DNA from: an uncultured Acetatifactor sp.
Lineage (GTDB): Bacteria; Bacillota; Clostridia; Lachnospirales; Lachnospiraceae
Assembly (NCBI GenBank): GCA_910585015.1
Contig: CAJUCT010000024.1
Location: 5,954 to 69,953, forward strand
Length of the DNA: 64,000 nt
Direction of reading: 5' to 3'
Shown: positions 45,001-53,450 of the stretch, one piece after another
Position numbering within the stretch: position 1 is the first letter of the stretch
Layout: each line of letters opens with the position of its first letter
Translations under genes and position numbers: made by a program
The notes under the pieces: generated by a model
Told to the model about the DNA's origin: nothing
Databases searched by the model: none
What the model saw: only the letters and a program-made list of their open reading frames with translations

Positions 45001-45056
45001 CGGAGATCAGCTATAAACGTGAAGAATTCGGCCTGCCTGTGGCCGGAGAAGAATAG
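42033..45056 (+). CDS. Extracellular solute-binding protein fused to two CBM-like modules
   Basis: About 1,007 residues. A Sec signal ends near ALQAQA-ATD with no lipobox. Residues about 75-235 and 275-420 are two beta-rich modules (EVEVKESGFYDMSLVYYP; EGENAYKTSSQM ... VEWELEVPSSGYYNISAFCKQ) resembling carbohydrate-binding jelly rolls. A helical linker follows. A family-1 solute-binding domain then starts near residue 590 (GVVLTLWIGTGRDQANVIKALIDENFTSKTGINVNVQLVD) and includes YALPDTQTFPMMFYRKD and ELGLEVPTTWDEV-like text. It probably presents oligosaccharides to the permease pair just downstream. Such a long fusion is unusual for a binding protein (typically 400-550 aa). Start 42033 follows GGAG by 6 nt. 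Confidence 0.85.
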   Translation: MMMRRKNWKRKMAFLLAAALAAGIFPQNALQAQAATDITQEEYGDIVGTYSIDPSVMGYQEYVEANPQVYPDQEYRVSAVDYVRYEENGVDAVPEIYDNYENIPGGGSALLTGEEALVEFEVEVKESGFYDMSLVYYPIEGKSSEIQRAFFVDGRLPYSELALVELKRIWITNVTEMAADENGIVTKVWQVDSQGNDVKPRAVEAPEWVESYLYDSNGYVTTPLSLYLEAGTHTITMMSQREPMLLSEIVLSNSEKVKDYAATKAAWDAAGYKNSVAESIRIEGENAYKTSSQMLYPRQDQSSPAVYPSSPKVLLNNTIGGTSWQKAGQWVEWELEVPSSGYYNISAFCKQNFVRGIDVCRRISIDGVVPFEEMNDYGFGYEQNWREEILSDEDGNPYCFYLEAGTHTLRMEVVLGDMAEIISTVQDTVQQLNSIYRQVIYITGVAPDKYRDYQLTASLPGLEAQLIEARAGINQAMEALSVTAGRNSDKLTTLRTMQDQLDELIADQERFVEVLNSYKINVRACGNWITQVLSQPLQIDRIMVYSPDNHQDIKSSGFFAGLGYEMQRLFYSFIVDYNQIGNAIDDDEEGVVLTLWIGTGRDQANVIKALIDENFTSKTGINVNVQLVDMNTLLRATLAEEGPDMAIQVANTNGIAGAVLNTGNDTPVNYGIRNAVLDLSQFDDFEEVSRRFSPSALVPFSFNGATYALPDTQTFPMMFYRKDILAEIGLEVPTTWDEVKVAMTVLAKNQMEFGMLPNEQTFAMLLFQNGGEYYSENGDRSMLDSDIAVATFKQYCEYYTDYKLDKATSVEERFRTGECPIIISDYTTYNNLQVSAPDIEGLWEFTVVPGNLQEDGSILHSTGSTGLSDIIMANTEHPGECWEFLKWWTDAETQILYGREMESLMGASARVATANLEAMSSLSWPIRDYREIMKQFEQVRGIPQVPGGYYTWRNVNNAFYSVTEDSSNTGRTQVATPREELMDKIIYVDAEISYKREEFGLPVAGEE

Positions 45057-45071
45057 GAGGGGAGAGAGTAT

Positions 45072-46025
45072 ATGGCTAAAGAAGCAGTAAGTTCCGGAGT
45101 TTCTCAGGAAGCTTTGGACATCGCAAAAAAGCAGGGCACCTTACGCTATCAGATTGTAAGGAACAGGGCCTCCTATTTTATGATTGCCCCATACTTTATA
45201 CTGTTTTTCTTCTTTACGGTATTACCGGTGCTTATGTCCGTGGCACTGAGCTTTACATACTTTAACATGCTGGAACTGCCCACCTTTGTGGGTTGGAAGA
45301 ACTATATCAAGCTTTTCCTGGAGGATGATATTTTCCTGATCTCCTTGAAAAATACCCTGATATTCGCTGTGGTCACCGGGCCGGTCAGCTACATGCTGTG
45401 TCTGTTGTTCGCATGGATAATCAATGAGTTCAAGGGTAAGCTGAGAGCTTTTCTTACCTTGATTTTCTATGCTCCCTCCATCTGCGGTAACGCTTATCTG
45501 GTGTGGAACCTGATTTTGACGGGGGATCGTTACGGATATTTAAACGGTATGCTCCTGAAGCTGGATATCATCAATGAAGCCAAGCTGTGGATGCAGACGG
45601 AGAAGTACGTGCTGCCCATACTGATTGTGGTACAGCTGTGGTTGTCTCTGGGCACGGGCTTTCTGTCCTTTATCGCCGGTCTGCAGACCGTGGATAAGAG
45701 CATGTATGAGGCGGCGGCTCTGGACGGCGTAAAGAACCGCTGGCAGGAACTGTGGTATGTGACGCTGCCGGCCATGAAGCCTCAGTTGATGTTCGGCGCG
45801 GTAATGCAGATCACCCAGTCCTTTGCGGTGGCCGATATCTCCATCAATCTGGCGGGCAACCCTTCAGTCAATTACGCCGGCGCAACGGTGGTAACCCACC
45901 TGCTGGATTACGGCTCTACCCGTTTCGACATGGGGTACGCGTCCGCAATTGCCACCATCCTGTTCCTGTTGATGGTGGGCACCAACAAACTGGTACAAAA
46001 AATATTAGGAAGGGTGGGAGAATAA
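45072..46025 (+). CDS. Carbohydrate ABC transporter permease, MalF-like (pair 1)
   Basis: 317 residues with six predicted membrane helices and the EAA motif YEAAALDGVKNRWQELWYVTLPAMKP. GGAGG precedes the ATG by about 10 nt. It ends with TAA immediately before the GTG of the partner gene, a tight coupling typical of MalF/MalG-type pairs. It is expected to form a heterodimeric sugar channel with the next product, fed by the solute-binding protein upstream. Confidence 0.92.
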   Translation: MAKEAVSSGVSQEALDIAKKQGTLRYQIVRNRASYFMIAPYFILFFFFTVLPVLMSVALSFTYFNMLELPTFVGWKNYIKLFLEDDIFLISLKNTLIFAVVTGPVSYMLCLLFAWIINEFKGKLRAFLTLIFYAPSICGNAYLVWNLILTGDRYGYLNGMLLKLDIINEAKLWMQTEKYVLPILIVVQLWLSLGTGFLSFIAGLQTVDKSMYEAAALDGVKNRWQELWYVTLPAMKPQLMFGAVMQITQSFAVADISINLAGNPSVNYAGATVVTHLLDYGSTRFDMGYASAIATILFLLMVGTNKLVQKILGRVGE

Positions 46026-46919
46026 GTGGCTGAGAAAGATATGATCAAAAGAAAAAGACGCTTTTTTCGCAAAAGAGAAAAACAGCTGAACCGGTCCATG
46101 GCAGGTAACACCCTTTTGTTTGTTCTGATGTTCATCTGCGGTATCTTCATGGTGCTGCCGTTGGTAATGATTATTAACAACGCGTTAAAGCCTCTGGATG
46201 AACTGTACCAGTTCCCGCCCAAGATATTTGTGCGCAACCCTACACTGGAGAACTTTTCGGATCTGTTTGTGCTGATGAACGACTCCTGGATTCCCTTTTC
46301 CAGGTATATCCTCAATACCATCATCATCACCGGCTTTGGTATGGTGGGGCATGTGGTGGTGGCTTCCCTGGCGGCTTATCCGCTGGCAAAGCACAAGTTC
46401 CCGGGCAAGAATATTCTGTTTGGCATGGTAGTGCTGTCCATGATGTTCTCCTGGACCGTAACACAGATTCCCCAGTACCTGATCATTTCCTGGATGGGAA
46501 TCAACAACAATTATCTGGCTCTGATTCTGCCGGCCTGGTCCTTTGGCATGGGCCTGTACCTGATGAAACAGTTTATGGAGCAGCTGCCGGACTCCCTGAT
46601 GGAGTCAGCCAAGCTGGACGGCGCCACCGAGTGGCATATCTTCTGGACCATTGTGATGCCCAATGTTAAGCCGGCATGGTTGACCTTGGCCATCTTCCAG
46701 TTCCAGCAGATGTGGGGCAACACCGGTTCCATGTTCCTGAGAGACGAACAGTTAAAGCCCCTGCAGTTCGCGCTTCAGCAGATCACCGCAGGCGGCGTGG
46801 CGAGAGCGGGAGCGGCGGCAGCCGTAACCTTTATCATTGCGGCCGTACCCATTATTTTCTTCCTGATCTGCCAGAGCAATATCTTAGAGACTATGACAAC
46901 ATCCGGTATGAAGGACTAA
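46026..46919 (+). CDS. Carbohydrate ABC transporter permease, MalG-like (pair 1)
   Basis: 297 residues starting at GTG, with zero spacing after the partner's stop. The EAA motif is MESAKLDGATEWHIFWTIVMPNVKPA; the short basic N-terminus (KRKRRFFRKREKQ) precedes the first helix. It carries six membrane helices in the CUT1 pattern. It completes the first membrane channel; no ATPase gene follows. Confidence 0.92.
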   Translation: MAEKDMIKRKRRFFRKREKQLNRSMAGNTLLFVLMFICGIFMVLPLVMIINNALKPLDELYQFPPKIFVRNPTLENFSDLFVLMNDSWIPFSRYILNTIIITGFGMVGHVVVASLAAYPLAKHKFPGKNILFGMVVLSMMFSWTVTQIPQYLIISWMGINNNYLALILPAWSFGMGLYLMKQFMEQLPDSLMESAKLDGATEWHIFWTIVMPNVKPAWLTLAIFQFQQMWGNTGSMFLRDEQLKPLQFALQQITAGGVARAGAAAAVTFIIAAVPIIFFLICQSNILETMTTSGMKD

Positions 46920-46934
46920 GAGGGAGGAGCGTAT

Positions 46935-48464
46935 ATGAAAAACCAAAAACTGGTCAGAAAAATAGCAAAAAGCGCTGCGGCTTTCCTCCTTGCGGTGGTC
47001 ACCGGGATGACGGCAATTCCTCAGGAAGCGCAGGCATCCAGTCTGCCCTATCAGCCTTATAATTATAATTACTGGGAGGACATCGTATTTACTCCCGCAG
47101 CCTATGAACCCAGGAAAATTGTTTCCGGCCTTGATTTTACATATGAGGGGGAGCCCATCGGAGCATTTGTGACCCCTCAGGATTTGTGCAAGTCCCCCTC
47201 AGGGGATGTGTATATCGCGGACACCGGCAATAACCGTATCGTGGTGGTAGATTCCACTATGACGGAGGTCCGCAGGATCATAACAACCTTTGACAACAAT
47301 GGGACGGAAGACGGTTTTAAGCAGCCCACGGGCGTGGCCGTGTCCCAGTCCAACCAGCTGTATGTGGCGGATTCCCAGAACCGCCGTGTGGTAGTTCTCA
47401 ATGAAGACGGCTCCCTGGTCAGATTCGTGGAGAATCCCCAGTCCGAGGTGCTGGAGGATGGATACCAGTTTGTGCCGCTGAAAGTGTCTGTGGATTATGC
47501 GGATCGTGTCTACTGCATCGCGCAGAACATGTTCGAAGGAATCATGGTGTTTGAGACCAACGGTGAATTTACCGGATTCTTCGGCACCATCAACGTGGAG
47601 ATTTCCCTGTGGGAGAAATTCTGGAGAAAGCTGGCCACCAAGGAAGAACGCGCTAAATCCCAGCTGTTCATTCCCACGGAGTTCACGGGTATCGATATCG
47701 ACCCGGACGGCTTTGTGTACGCCTCCAATATTGATCCCAACGGCGAGCAGGGAGTCCGCAGACTGAACCCCAAGGGGCAGGATGTCATCAAGAAGGGTGT
47801 CAACAAAAATGTGGGCGGCGACCTTTGGATTGACGGGAACTCCGATTACTCCGGTCCTTCCCAGTTCACGGATGTGGTTTACAGGGACAGCGGTATCTAT
47901 TCCTGCCTGGACAAAAAGCGGGGACGCATTTTCACCTACGACCATGAGGGGAACCTTTTGTATATCTTTGGGGGCCTTGGCACCCAGACCGGAACCTTCC
48001 GGCTTCCGGTTGCCATCGAAAATATTGACAGAGACCTGATTGTGCTGGATGCCACCAGCGGCAATGTGACCTTCTTCAATGAGACCGAGTACGGACGGCT
48101 GATCAACCAGGCTGTGGCGCTGCGCTATGACGGCGACGAAGCCCAGGCCGTGGAACTGTGGGAGAGAGTACTGGATCTGGATGAGAATAACGAACTTGCC
48201 AACACCGGTATCGGTAAGGCTTATCTGACGGCCGGCGATTACGAGAAGGCAATGTATTATCTGGAACTGGGAATGGCCCGGGATTACTACTCTGTGGCCT
48301 ACAGGCGCTATCGGAATAATTTCCTGACAGCCAACGCCAATATACTGCTTTCCATACTCTTTGTGATTATCATCGCATGGGTGGTGTGGCGCAGAATCAA
48401 GAAGAAAAAGGGTATTGTTCTGTTTAAGAAAAAGGGGAAGAAAGGAGGCAGCCTGAATGCGTAA
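46935..48464 (+). CDS. Secreted NHL-repeat / TPR protein anchored by a C-terminal helix
   Basis: 509 residues. A Sec signal ends near QEAQA. NHL beta-propeller repeats follow (PSGDVYIADTGNNRIVVVD, SNQLYVADSQNRRVVVLN, PDGFVYASNIDPNG, RIFTYDHEGNLLYIFGG). A TPR-like pair lies at about residues 385-445 (EAVELWERVLDLDENNELANTGIGKAYLTAGDYEKAMYYLELG). A single helix at about 465-482 and a Lys-rich tail close the protein. It is thus an extracytoplasmic scaffold facing the binding proteins. Such NHL-YIP1-DUF5696 triplets recur between sugar permeases in Firmicutes; the function is unknown. Its end overlaps the YIP1 gene by 8 bp. Confidence 0.82.
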   Translation: MKNQKLVRKIAKSAAAFLLAVVTGMTAIPQEAQASSLPYQPYNYNYWEDIVFTPAAYEPRKIVSGLDFTYEGEPIGAFVTPQDLCKSPSGDVYIADTGNNRIVVVDSTMTEVRRIITTFDNNGTEDGFKQPTGVAVSQSNQLYVADSQNRRVVVLNEDGSLVRFVENPQSEVLEDGYQFVPLKVSVDYADRVYCIAQNMFEGIMVFETNGEFTGFFGTINVEISLWEKFWRKLATKEERAKSQLFIPTEFTGIDIDPDGFVYASNIDPNGEQGVRRLNPKGQDVIKKGVNKNVGGDLWIDGNSDYSGPSQFTDVVYRDSGIYSCLDKKRGRIFTYDHEGNLLYIFGGLGTQTGTFRLPVAIENIDRDLIVLDATSGNVTFFNETEYGRLINQAVALRYDGDEAQAVELWERVLDLDENNELANTGIGKAYLTAGDYEKAMYYLELGMARDYYSVAYRRYRNNFLTANANILLSILFVIIIAWVVWRRIKKKKGIVLFKKKGKKGGSLNA

Positions 48465-49089
48465 GTATTTTTCCGGAGAGAAATGGAGTTATATGCTCTA
48501 CACCATATCCCATCCTATGGACGGATATTATTGGATTCGCCATGCGGAGAGGGGCAGCGTACCCCTGGCGATCCTGATGGTTGTGCTCTTTTCTGTATGT
48601 TTTACGGCCAACAGGCTGTTGGCCAGTTTTGTGGTAAATGACATAAACCCCAGAGCGGTGGATATTTTATATGAACTTGGGGGTGTACTTGCTTTTTATT
48701 TGCTGCTGTGTGTCAGCAACTGGTGTATCACTTGCCTCATGAACGGTGAGGGACGTATGAAAGACATCACTGTTGCGGTGGGATATGGAACGGTGCCGAT
48801 CACCTTTGTGCTGATTCTGTCCACCATTATCAGTCAGTTTATCGCGGATGACGAGCAGGCTTTCTACACGCTGCTCCTGGTGGTCGGCATCGCTTACGGT
48901 GTCATCATGATACTGATAGGCATCATGCAGGTACACAATTACACCCTGGGCAAGACACTGATTACTCTGTTTCTCACCTTTGTGGCGCTGCTCATTATTG
49001 TATTTCTGATATTGCTTCTGACCAACTTGCTGGGCATGGTTTACAACTTTTTCAGAAGTATATATACAGAAATTATCTTCAGAACGTAA
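48457..49089 (+). CDS. YIP1 family membrane protein
   Basis: 210 residues with about five membrane helices and the YIP1-like opening MLYTISHPMDGYYWIRHAERGSVPLAILM. GGAGG lies 7 nt upstream inside the preceding gene, so translation is coupled with the NHL protein. The role is unknown. The conserved position next to NHL and DUF5696 genes suggests a membrane complex associated with the importer (inference). Confidence 0.82.
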   Translation: MRKYFSGEKWSYMLYTISHPMDGYYWIRHAERGSVPLAILMVVLFSVCFTANRLLASFVVNDINPRAVDILYELGGVLAFYLLLCVSNWCITCLMNGEGRMKDITVAVGYGTVPITFVLILSTIISQFIADDEQAFYTLLLVVGIAYGVIMILIGIMQVHNYTLGKTLITLFLTFVALLIIVFLILLLTNLLGMVYNFFRSIYTEIIFRT

Positions 49090-49103
49090 GGGGGCCATAG
49101 CAT

Positions 49104-51452
49104 ATGAAAGCTTCTAAGGAAAAGAAAATAAAAGGGCCTATGAGTCTGACCAAACGGATTGTGCTCGGTATCCTTGCGGTGGCTGTAATAGTGGGAGCGG
49201 TTTACATGATTTACTATTTCGTCCACTATGTGTTTTACGACAAGCATGAGGAGTATTTGACTTCCTACGAGTATGAGCCGGGCAGCGTATACACCCCCAT
49301 AGCGGAGGCCCAGCCTGATGTGCCGGACTTTGAACTTGTGGCGGAGAGTGGGTACCTGAAACTCTACACCCAGCCGTCCACGGCCATTGTGGCGGTGTAT
49401 GACAAGAGGAACGGGGAGACGACTTACACCAATCCCCTGAACGCGGACGAGGACACGGTGGCAAACGGCGCCAATATGAACTATCTGAAGTCTCAGTTCC
49501 TGCTGTACTACTACAACGAGGAAGCCGTATCCGGTACCATGGCTACTTTCAACGACTGCGTGAGGAAGAACCAGTTTTCCATGGAGGGAATTGAGAACGG
49601 TGTTCGTTACATGTACCATTTAGGTGAGATCGCAGACAACCAGATGCATTTTGAGGTTCCCCTGGAGTACCGTCTCCATGAGGACTACCTGGAGGTATCC
49701 ATTCCCACCTGCGGTATCAAGGAATACAATAACGGATATATTTATCGTATTCAGCTGCTCCGTTATATGGGGGCCACCTCCTATGATGACAAGGGATATA
49801 TCGTGGTGCCCAACGGCTCCGGTTCCATCATCAATTTTAACAATGGTAAGCGCACTGCAGCCAGCTATTCGCAATATATATACGACATCGATCCGCTGGC
49901 AGCCAACTACACCACCACGGAGATTCTGGACCCGGCCAGGCTGGCCCTGTTCGGCATCTGTAAAGAGAATTATGATATGTTGGTGACGGTGGAGGACGGA
50001 GCATCCAATGCGCTGATCACAGCCGGAATATCCGGAGTGTATAACGATTTGAACTACGCGTATCCCTCCTTTGTGCTGAGGGTCGCGGATAACCTGCGGA
50101 TGTTTGGCGACTCTTCCTCGGATGTGTATGTCATAGAGCCGAATCCCTATGATGTGAACATGACGGTGCGCTATACATTCCTTGACCAGAAATATAAAGG
50201 CTACGCCGGACTGGCCACCTACTACAGGGAGCGGTTGGTGGAGGAAGGCAAGCTGACCCGGCTGGAAGAAACCGAAGATATCCCGTTCTTCTATGATGTG
50301 ATTGCCGGCGTGAAAGAAAACGCTCATTTCCTGGGGGCGCAGTATCTGCATACTTTCTCCATGACGGATTTTGAAGAGGCACAGCAGATATCCAACGAGT
50401 TGGCGGCAAGCGGCATAGGCAGCCAGGTCATGAATCTGCAGGGATGGTTTAACGGCGGGTATTATCACGATGCGGCGGACACTGTCCGTATCACTGGCAA
50501 ACTGGGCGGAAAATCCGGTCTGGAAAAACTGAATGAGACCGTAACGGCAAACGGCGGCGATATGTATGTGGACGTGGCGTTTCAGCAGGTGACTTTTGCG
50601 GATGATGGGTTTAACTATGGGGCCGAGGGCGCAAGGTACTATGGCGCCGGATATGTGGCTTCCTTTGGACTGATCAATCCCACCACACTGCGCAACACCT
50701 CCGGCCTGGGCTATGTGGAGAACAGATATAGCCTGTTGTCTCCCAAGTTCCTGCCCAGGTATGTGGGAAAATTCGCGGGAAAGATAGGAAAAATTGATGT
50801 GACAGGCATTTCTCTCAGAGATTTGGGAAGCGTTCTTGTATCCGACAAAAAGAGAACCAATCAGATTACCAGAGAGGCGGCGCTGGATGTGGTGCTGGGG
50901 CAGTTGGGAATCCTGGAGAGCACCGGCAAAAAGCTGATGACCAACGCAGGCAATGACTACAGCTTTGCTTACACGGATACCATTATCAACGCGCCGATCA
51001 GCGGCAACAGCCTGCCCATTATTGATGCCGATATCCCGCTGTATGAGATGATTACCCACGGATATATAACCAGCGCGTCCGGTCACCTGAACTTTGTGAA
51101 CCGGGACGACATGGCCGCCACAACCCTGAATTTGATTGAGTTTGGCGTTTCTCCCCACTATGTGTTTACCTGGGAGAGATCCAGCGAGATGAAGAATACG
51201 GCTCTGAACAGGTTCTACACCACCACCTTCAGCAACTGGAAGGATACGGCGGCGGAAACCTACGAGCAGGTAAACGGAGCGCTGAAGTATGTGACGGGCG
51301 CCGCTATGATAGGCCATGATATACTGGACAATGACGTGAGAAAAGTAACCTATGACAACGGCGTAGTGATTTATATCAACTACAGCCGGCAGGAACAGCA
51401 GGCAGACGGATTGACAATACCGGCTATGTCTTACAGACTGGAGGGAAAATAA
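49104..51452 (+). CDS. DUF5696 family membrane-anchored protein, GH-like barrel predicted
   Basis: 782 residues with a basic cytoplasmic start, one membrane helix at about residues 19-42, and a large outer part. The first third is beta-rich (GETTYTNPLNADED, LEYRLHEDYLEVSIPTCGI). The second resembles a TIM barrel with motifs such as FLGAQYLHTFSMTDFEEAQ, VMNLQGWFNGGYYHD, GGDMYVDVAFQQVTFADDG and a later SASGHLNFVNRDDMAATTLNLIEFGVSPHYVFTW stretch. An unrecognised glycosidase acting outside is plausible, but no proven activity is known. It lies 14 bp after YIP1; its stop is followed at once by the next permease's ATG. Confidence 0.8.
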   Translation: MKASKEKKIKGPMSLTKRIVLGILAVAVIVGAVYMIYYFVHYVFYDKHEEYLTSYEYEPGSVYTPIAEAQPDVPDFELVAESGYLKLYTQPSTAIVAVYDKRNGETTYTNPLNADEDTVANGANMNYLKSQFLLYYYNEEAVSGTMATFNDCVRKNQFSMEGIENGVRYMYHLGEIADNQMHFEVPLEYRLHEDYLEVSIPTCGIKEYNNGYIYRIQLLRYMGATSYDDKGYIVVPNGSGSIINFNNGKRTAASYSQYIYDIDPLAANYTTTEILDPARLALFGICKENYDMLVTVEDGASNALITAGISGVYNDLNYAYPSFVLRVADNLRMFGDSSSDVYVIEPNPYDVNMTVRYTFLDQKYKGYAGLATYYRERLVEEGKLTRLEETEDIPFFYDVIAGVKENAHFLGAQYLHTFSMTDFEEAQQISNELAASGIGSQVMNLQGWFNGGYYHDAADTVRITGKLGGKSGLEKLNETVTANGGDMYVDVAFQQVTFADDGFNYGAEGARYYGAGYVASFGLINPTTLRNTSGLGYVENRYSLLSPKFLPRYVGKFAGKIGKIDVTGISLRDLGSVLVSDKKRTNQITREAALDVVLGQLGILESTGKKLMTNAGNDYSFAYTDTIINAPISGNSLPIIDADIPLYEMITHGYITSASGHLNFVNRDDMAATTLNLIEFGVSPHYVFTWERSSEMKNTALNRFYTTTFSNWKDTAAETYEQVNGALKYVTGAAMIGHDILDNDVRKVTYDNGVVIYINYSRQEQQADGLTIPAMSYRLEGK

Positions 51453-52376
51453 ATGCGGAAAAAGAAAAAATTAAGCCTTCTCCAAAAGCGTAGTCTGATG
51501 GGATATCTGTTCATACTGCCATGGGTAGTGGGATTTTTGGTCTTTTATGTGAGGTCCCTGATTATGACGGGGCAGTTTGCGCTGTCCAGCCTCAGTATTG
51601 ACGCAGTCAACGGCGGATATGTGCTGGAGCCGGTGGGACTGGAGAATTTCAGGTACGCACTACGGGTCCATGCGTCCTTTAAGCAGGTGCTGACCACCTC
51701 GGTTATGGATATGCTCATCGATGTACCGCTGGTTACCTTTTTCGCCCTGTTTATGGCGATGCTGCTGAATAAGAAGTTTCCCGGGAGGGGACTGGTGAGA
51801 GCCGTTTTCTTTCTCCCGGTAATCCTGAATTCAGGCGCTATTCAGGCGGCCATGGAACTGGGCGCCATGATGATGAACGGCGGCGTGGCCAGTCAGGCCA
51901 CAGAGGTGTCCGCCAGCGCCGGAGAGACTATGGCGTTCAGTATTGAGTACCTGATAGAGATGTTTGTGAGTTTGGGCCTGCCTGCCGGCATTCTGGATTA
52001 TATTGTGACGGCGGTTGCCAGAATCAACGACATCATCGCTGCCAGCGGTGTGCAGATTATTTTATTTATCGCGGCGCTGCAGTCCATCCCCGGTTCCATG
52101 TACGAGGTGGCAAAAATCGAGGGCGCGACGGGATATGAGACTTTCTGGAGAGTAACATTCCCCATGGTTATGCCCCATATCATTACCTGCGTGGTGTACA
52201 CCATCGTGGACAGCTTTACCGAGAGTGAAGTTGTGGACCTGGCCTACTCCGTGGCCTTCGATGAGTTTAATTATGGATTGAGTTCTGTGTTTAGCTTGAT
52301 TTCTACTGTTATAACATGTGTCATTTTGGTTATAGTCTGTGGGGCGATTCAGAAGCGGACATTCTACTACAACTAA
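51453..52376 (+). CDS. Carbohydrate ABC transporter permease, MalF-like (pair 2)
   Basis: 307 residues with six membrane helices and the EAA motif YEVAKIEGATGYETFWRVTFPMVMPH. It begins directly after the DUF5696 stop. A longer loop between helices (ELGAMMMNGGVASQATEVSASAGETM) sets it apart from pair 1. It is expected to pair with the next product. Confidence 0.9.
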   Translation: MRKKKKLSLLQKRSLMGYLFILPWVVGFLVFYVRSLIMTGQFALSSLSIDAVNGGYVLEPVGLENFRYALRVHASFKQVLTTSVMDMLIDVPLVTFFALFMAMLLNKKFPGRGLVRAVFFLPVILNSGAIQAAMELGAMMMNGGVASQATEVSASAGETMAFSIEYLIEMFVSLGLPAGILDYIVTAVARINDIIAASGVQIILFIAALQSIPGSMYEVAKIEGATGYETFWRVTFPMVMPHIITCVVYTIVDSFTESEVVDLAYSVAFDEFNYGLSSVFSLISTVITCVILVIVCGAIQKRTFYYN

Positions 52377-52394
52377 GGAAAGGAGAGGAATCAA

Positions 52395-53396
52395 ATGGGT
52401 AAGAGTACCACAGCAAACGCTGTAAAAGACTATTATGCAAAAGCACAGTCCATTATCAATGATCCGGACCAGGGAAAGCGCTTTGTCAATAATGTGAAAA
52501 ACTTTTTGATACTTCTTGTCAAAATCGCTATTCTGGTTGGCGTGGGATATGTTATTCTCGCTCCGGTCATCGGTATGTTTGTGAATTCGATCTCCTCCAA
52601 CAAGGATGCATATAACCCTATGGTTTATGTGCTGCCGGAGTCGCCCACATTGGAGAGGTACAGTCTGGCCATCGCCAGGATGGAGTATCTGCCTACATTG
52701 CTCCGCAACCTCCTGTATACCGGGGTGCTGACCCTGCTGCAGCTCCTTATATGTTCCATGGTGGGTTATGGTTTTGCCAGGTTTAAGTTTCCGTTTAAGA
52801 ATGTTCTGTTTGCCTGCGTGGTGGTGATGATTGTCATTCCCACCCATACCATCATGCTTCCGCTGTACATGACTTTCAGGGAGTTTGATCCGCTGGGCAT
52901 TGTCTCCCTGATTACGGGCGGCTCCATTAACCTGATGGGCACTACTATACCAATGTATATCATGACGTTGCTGGGCTGTGGCGTGCGTTCGGGATTGTAT
53001 ATTTACATATTCAACCAATTTTTCCGGGGACTTCCTAAAGAAATCGAGGAAGCGGCGCTGGTGGACGGATGCGGAGTATGGTATACTTACTTTAGGATAA
53101 TGTTGGTAAACGCAATGCCTTCTGTCATAACGGTGGCTGTGTTCTCCATTGTATGGCAGTTTAATGATACTTTTTATGCAAAGTTATTTCTGATTAGCGA
53201 TAATGTGGTAATCAGTAAGCGTCTGGAGGGCCTGAGACCCCTGATCGCGAATGTGGATCAGATTCTGGATCCCACCATCCAGCAGCTTTATGAGGATGCG
53301 GGTGTACTTTTGATTGTCGCCCCCATATTGATTATTTATATTATCCTACAGAAGAACTTTATAGAGGGTGTGGAGCGAAGCGGTATTGTAGGCTAA
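52395..53396 (+). CDS. Carbohydrate ABC transporter permease, MalG-like (pair 2)
   Basis: 333 residues with six membrane helices preceded by an extended, charged N-terminus (KDYYAKAQSIINDPDQGKRFVNNVKN). The EAA-like motif reads EEAALVDGCGVWYTYFRIMLVNAMPS. GGAGAGG lies before the ATG. Together with the preceding permease it forms a second sugar channel, probably served by the binding protein at 55475. Confidence 0.9.
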   Translation: MGKSTTANAVKDYYAKAQSIINDPDQGKRFVNNVKNFLILLVKIAILVGVGYVILAPVIGMFVNSISSNKDAYNPMVYVLPESPTLERYSLAIARMEYLPTLLRNLLYTGVLTLLQLLICSMVGYGFARFKFPFKNVLFACVVVMIVIPTHTIMLPLYMTFREFDPLGIVSLITGGSINLMGTTIPMYIMTLLGCGVRSGLYIYIFNQFFRGLPKEIEEAALVDGCGVWYTYFRIMLVNAMPSVITVAVFSIVWQFNDTFYAKLFLISDNVVISKRLEGLRPLIANVDQILDPTIQQLYEDAGVLLIVAPILIIYIILQKNFIEGVERSGIVG

Positions 53397-53450
53397 ACTC
53401 ATCATCGCCCGCCATCAACTTTCATACACAAAAAAGGAGGATTGAAAAAG

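Noticed and set aside
49620..51317. 565-codon minus-strand frame
   Set aside because: Antisense of the DUF5696 gene; no start signals.
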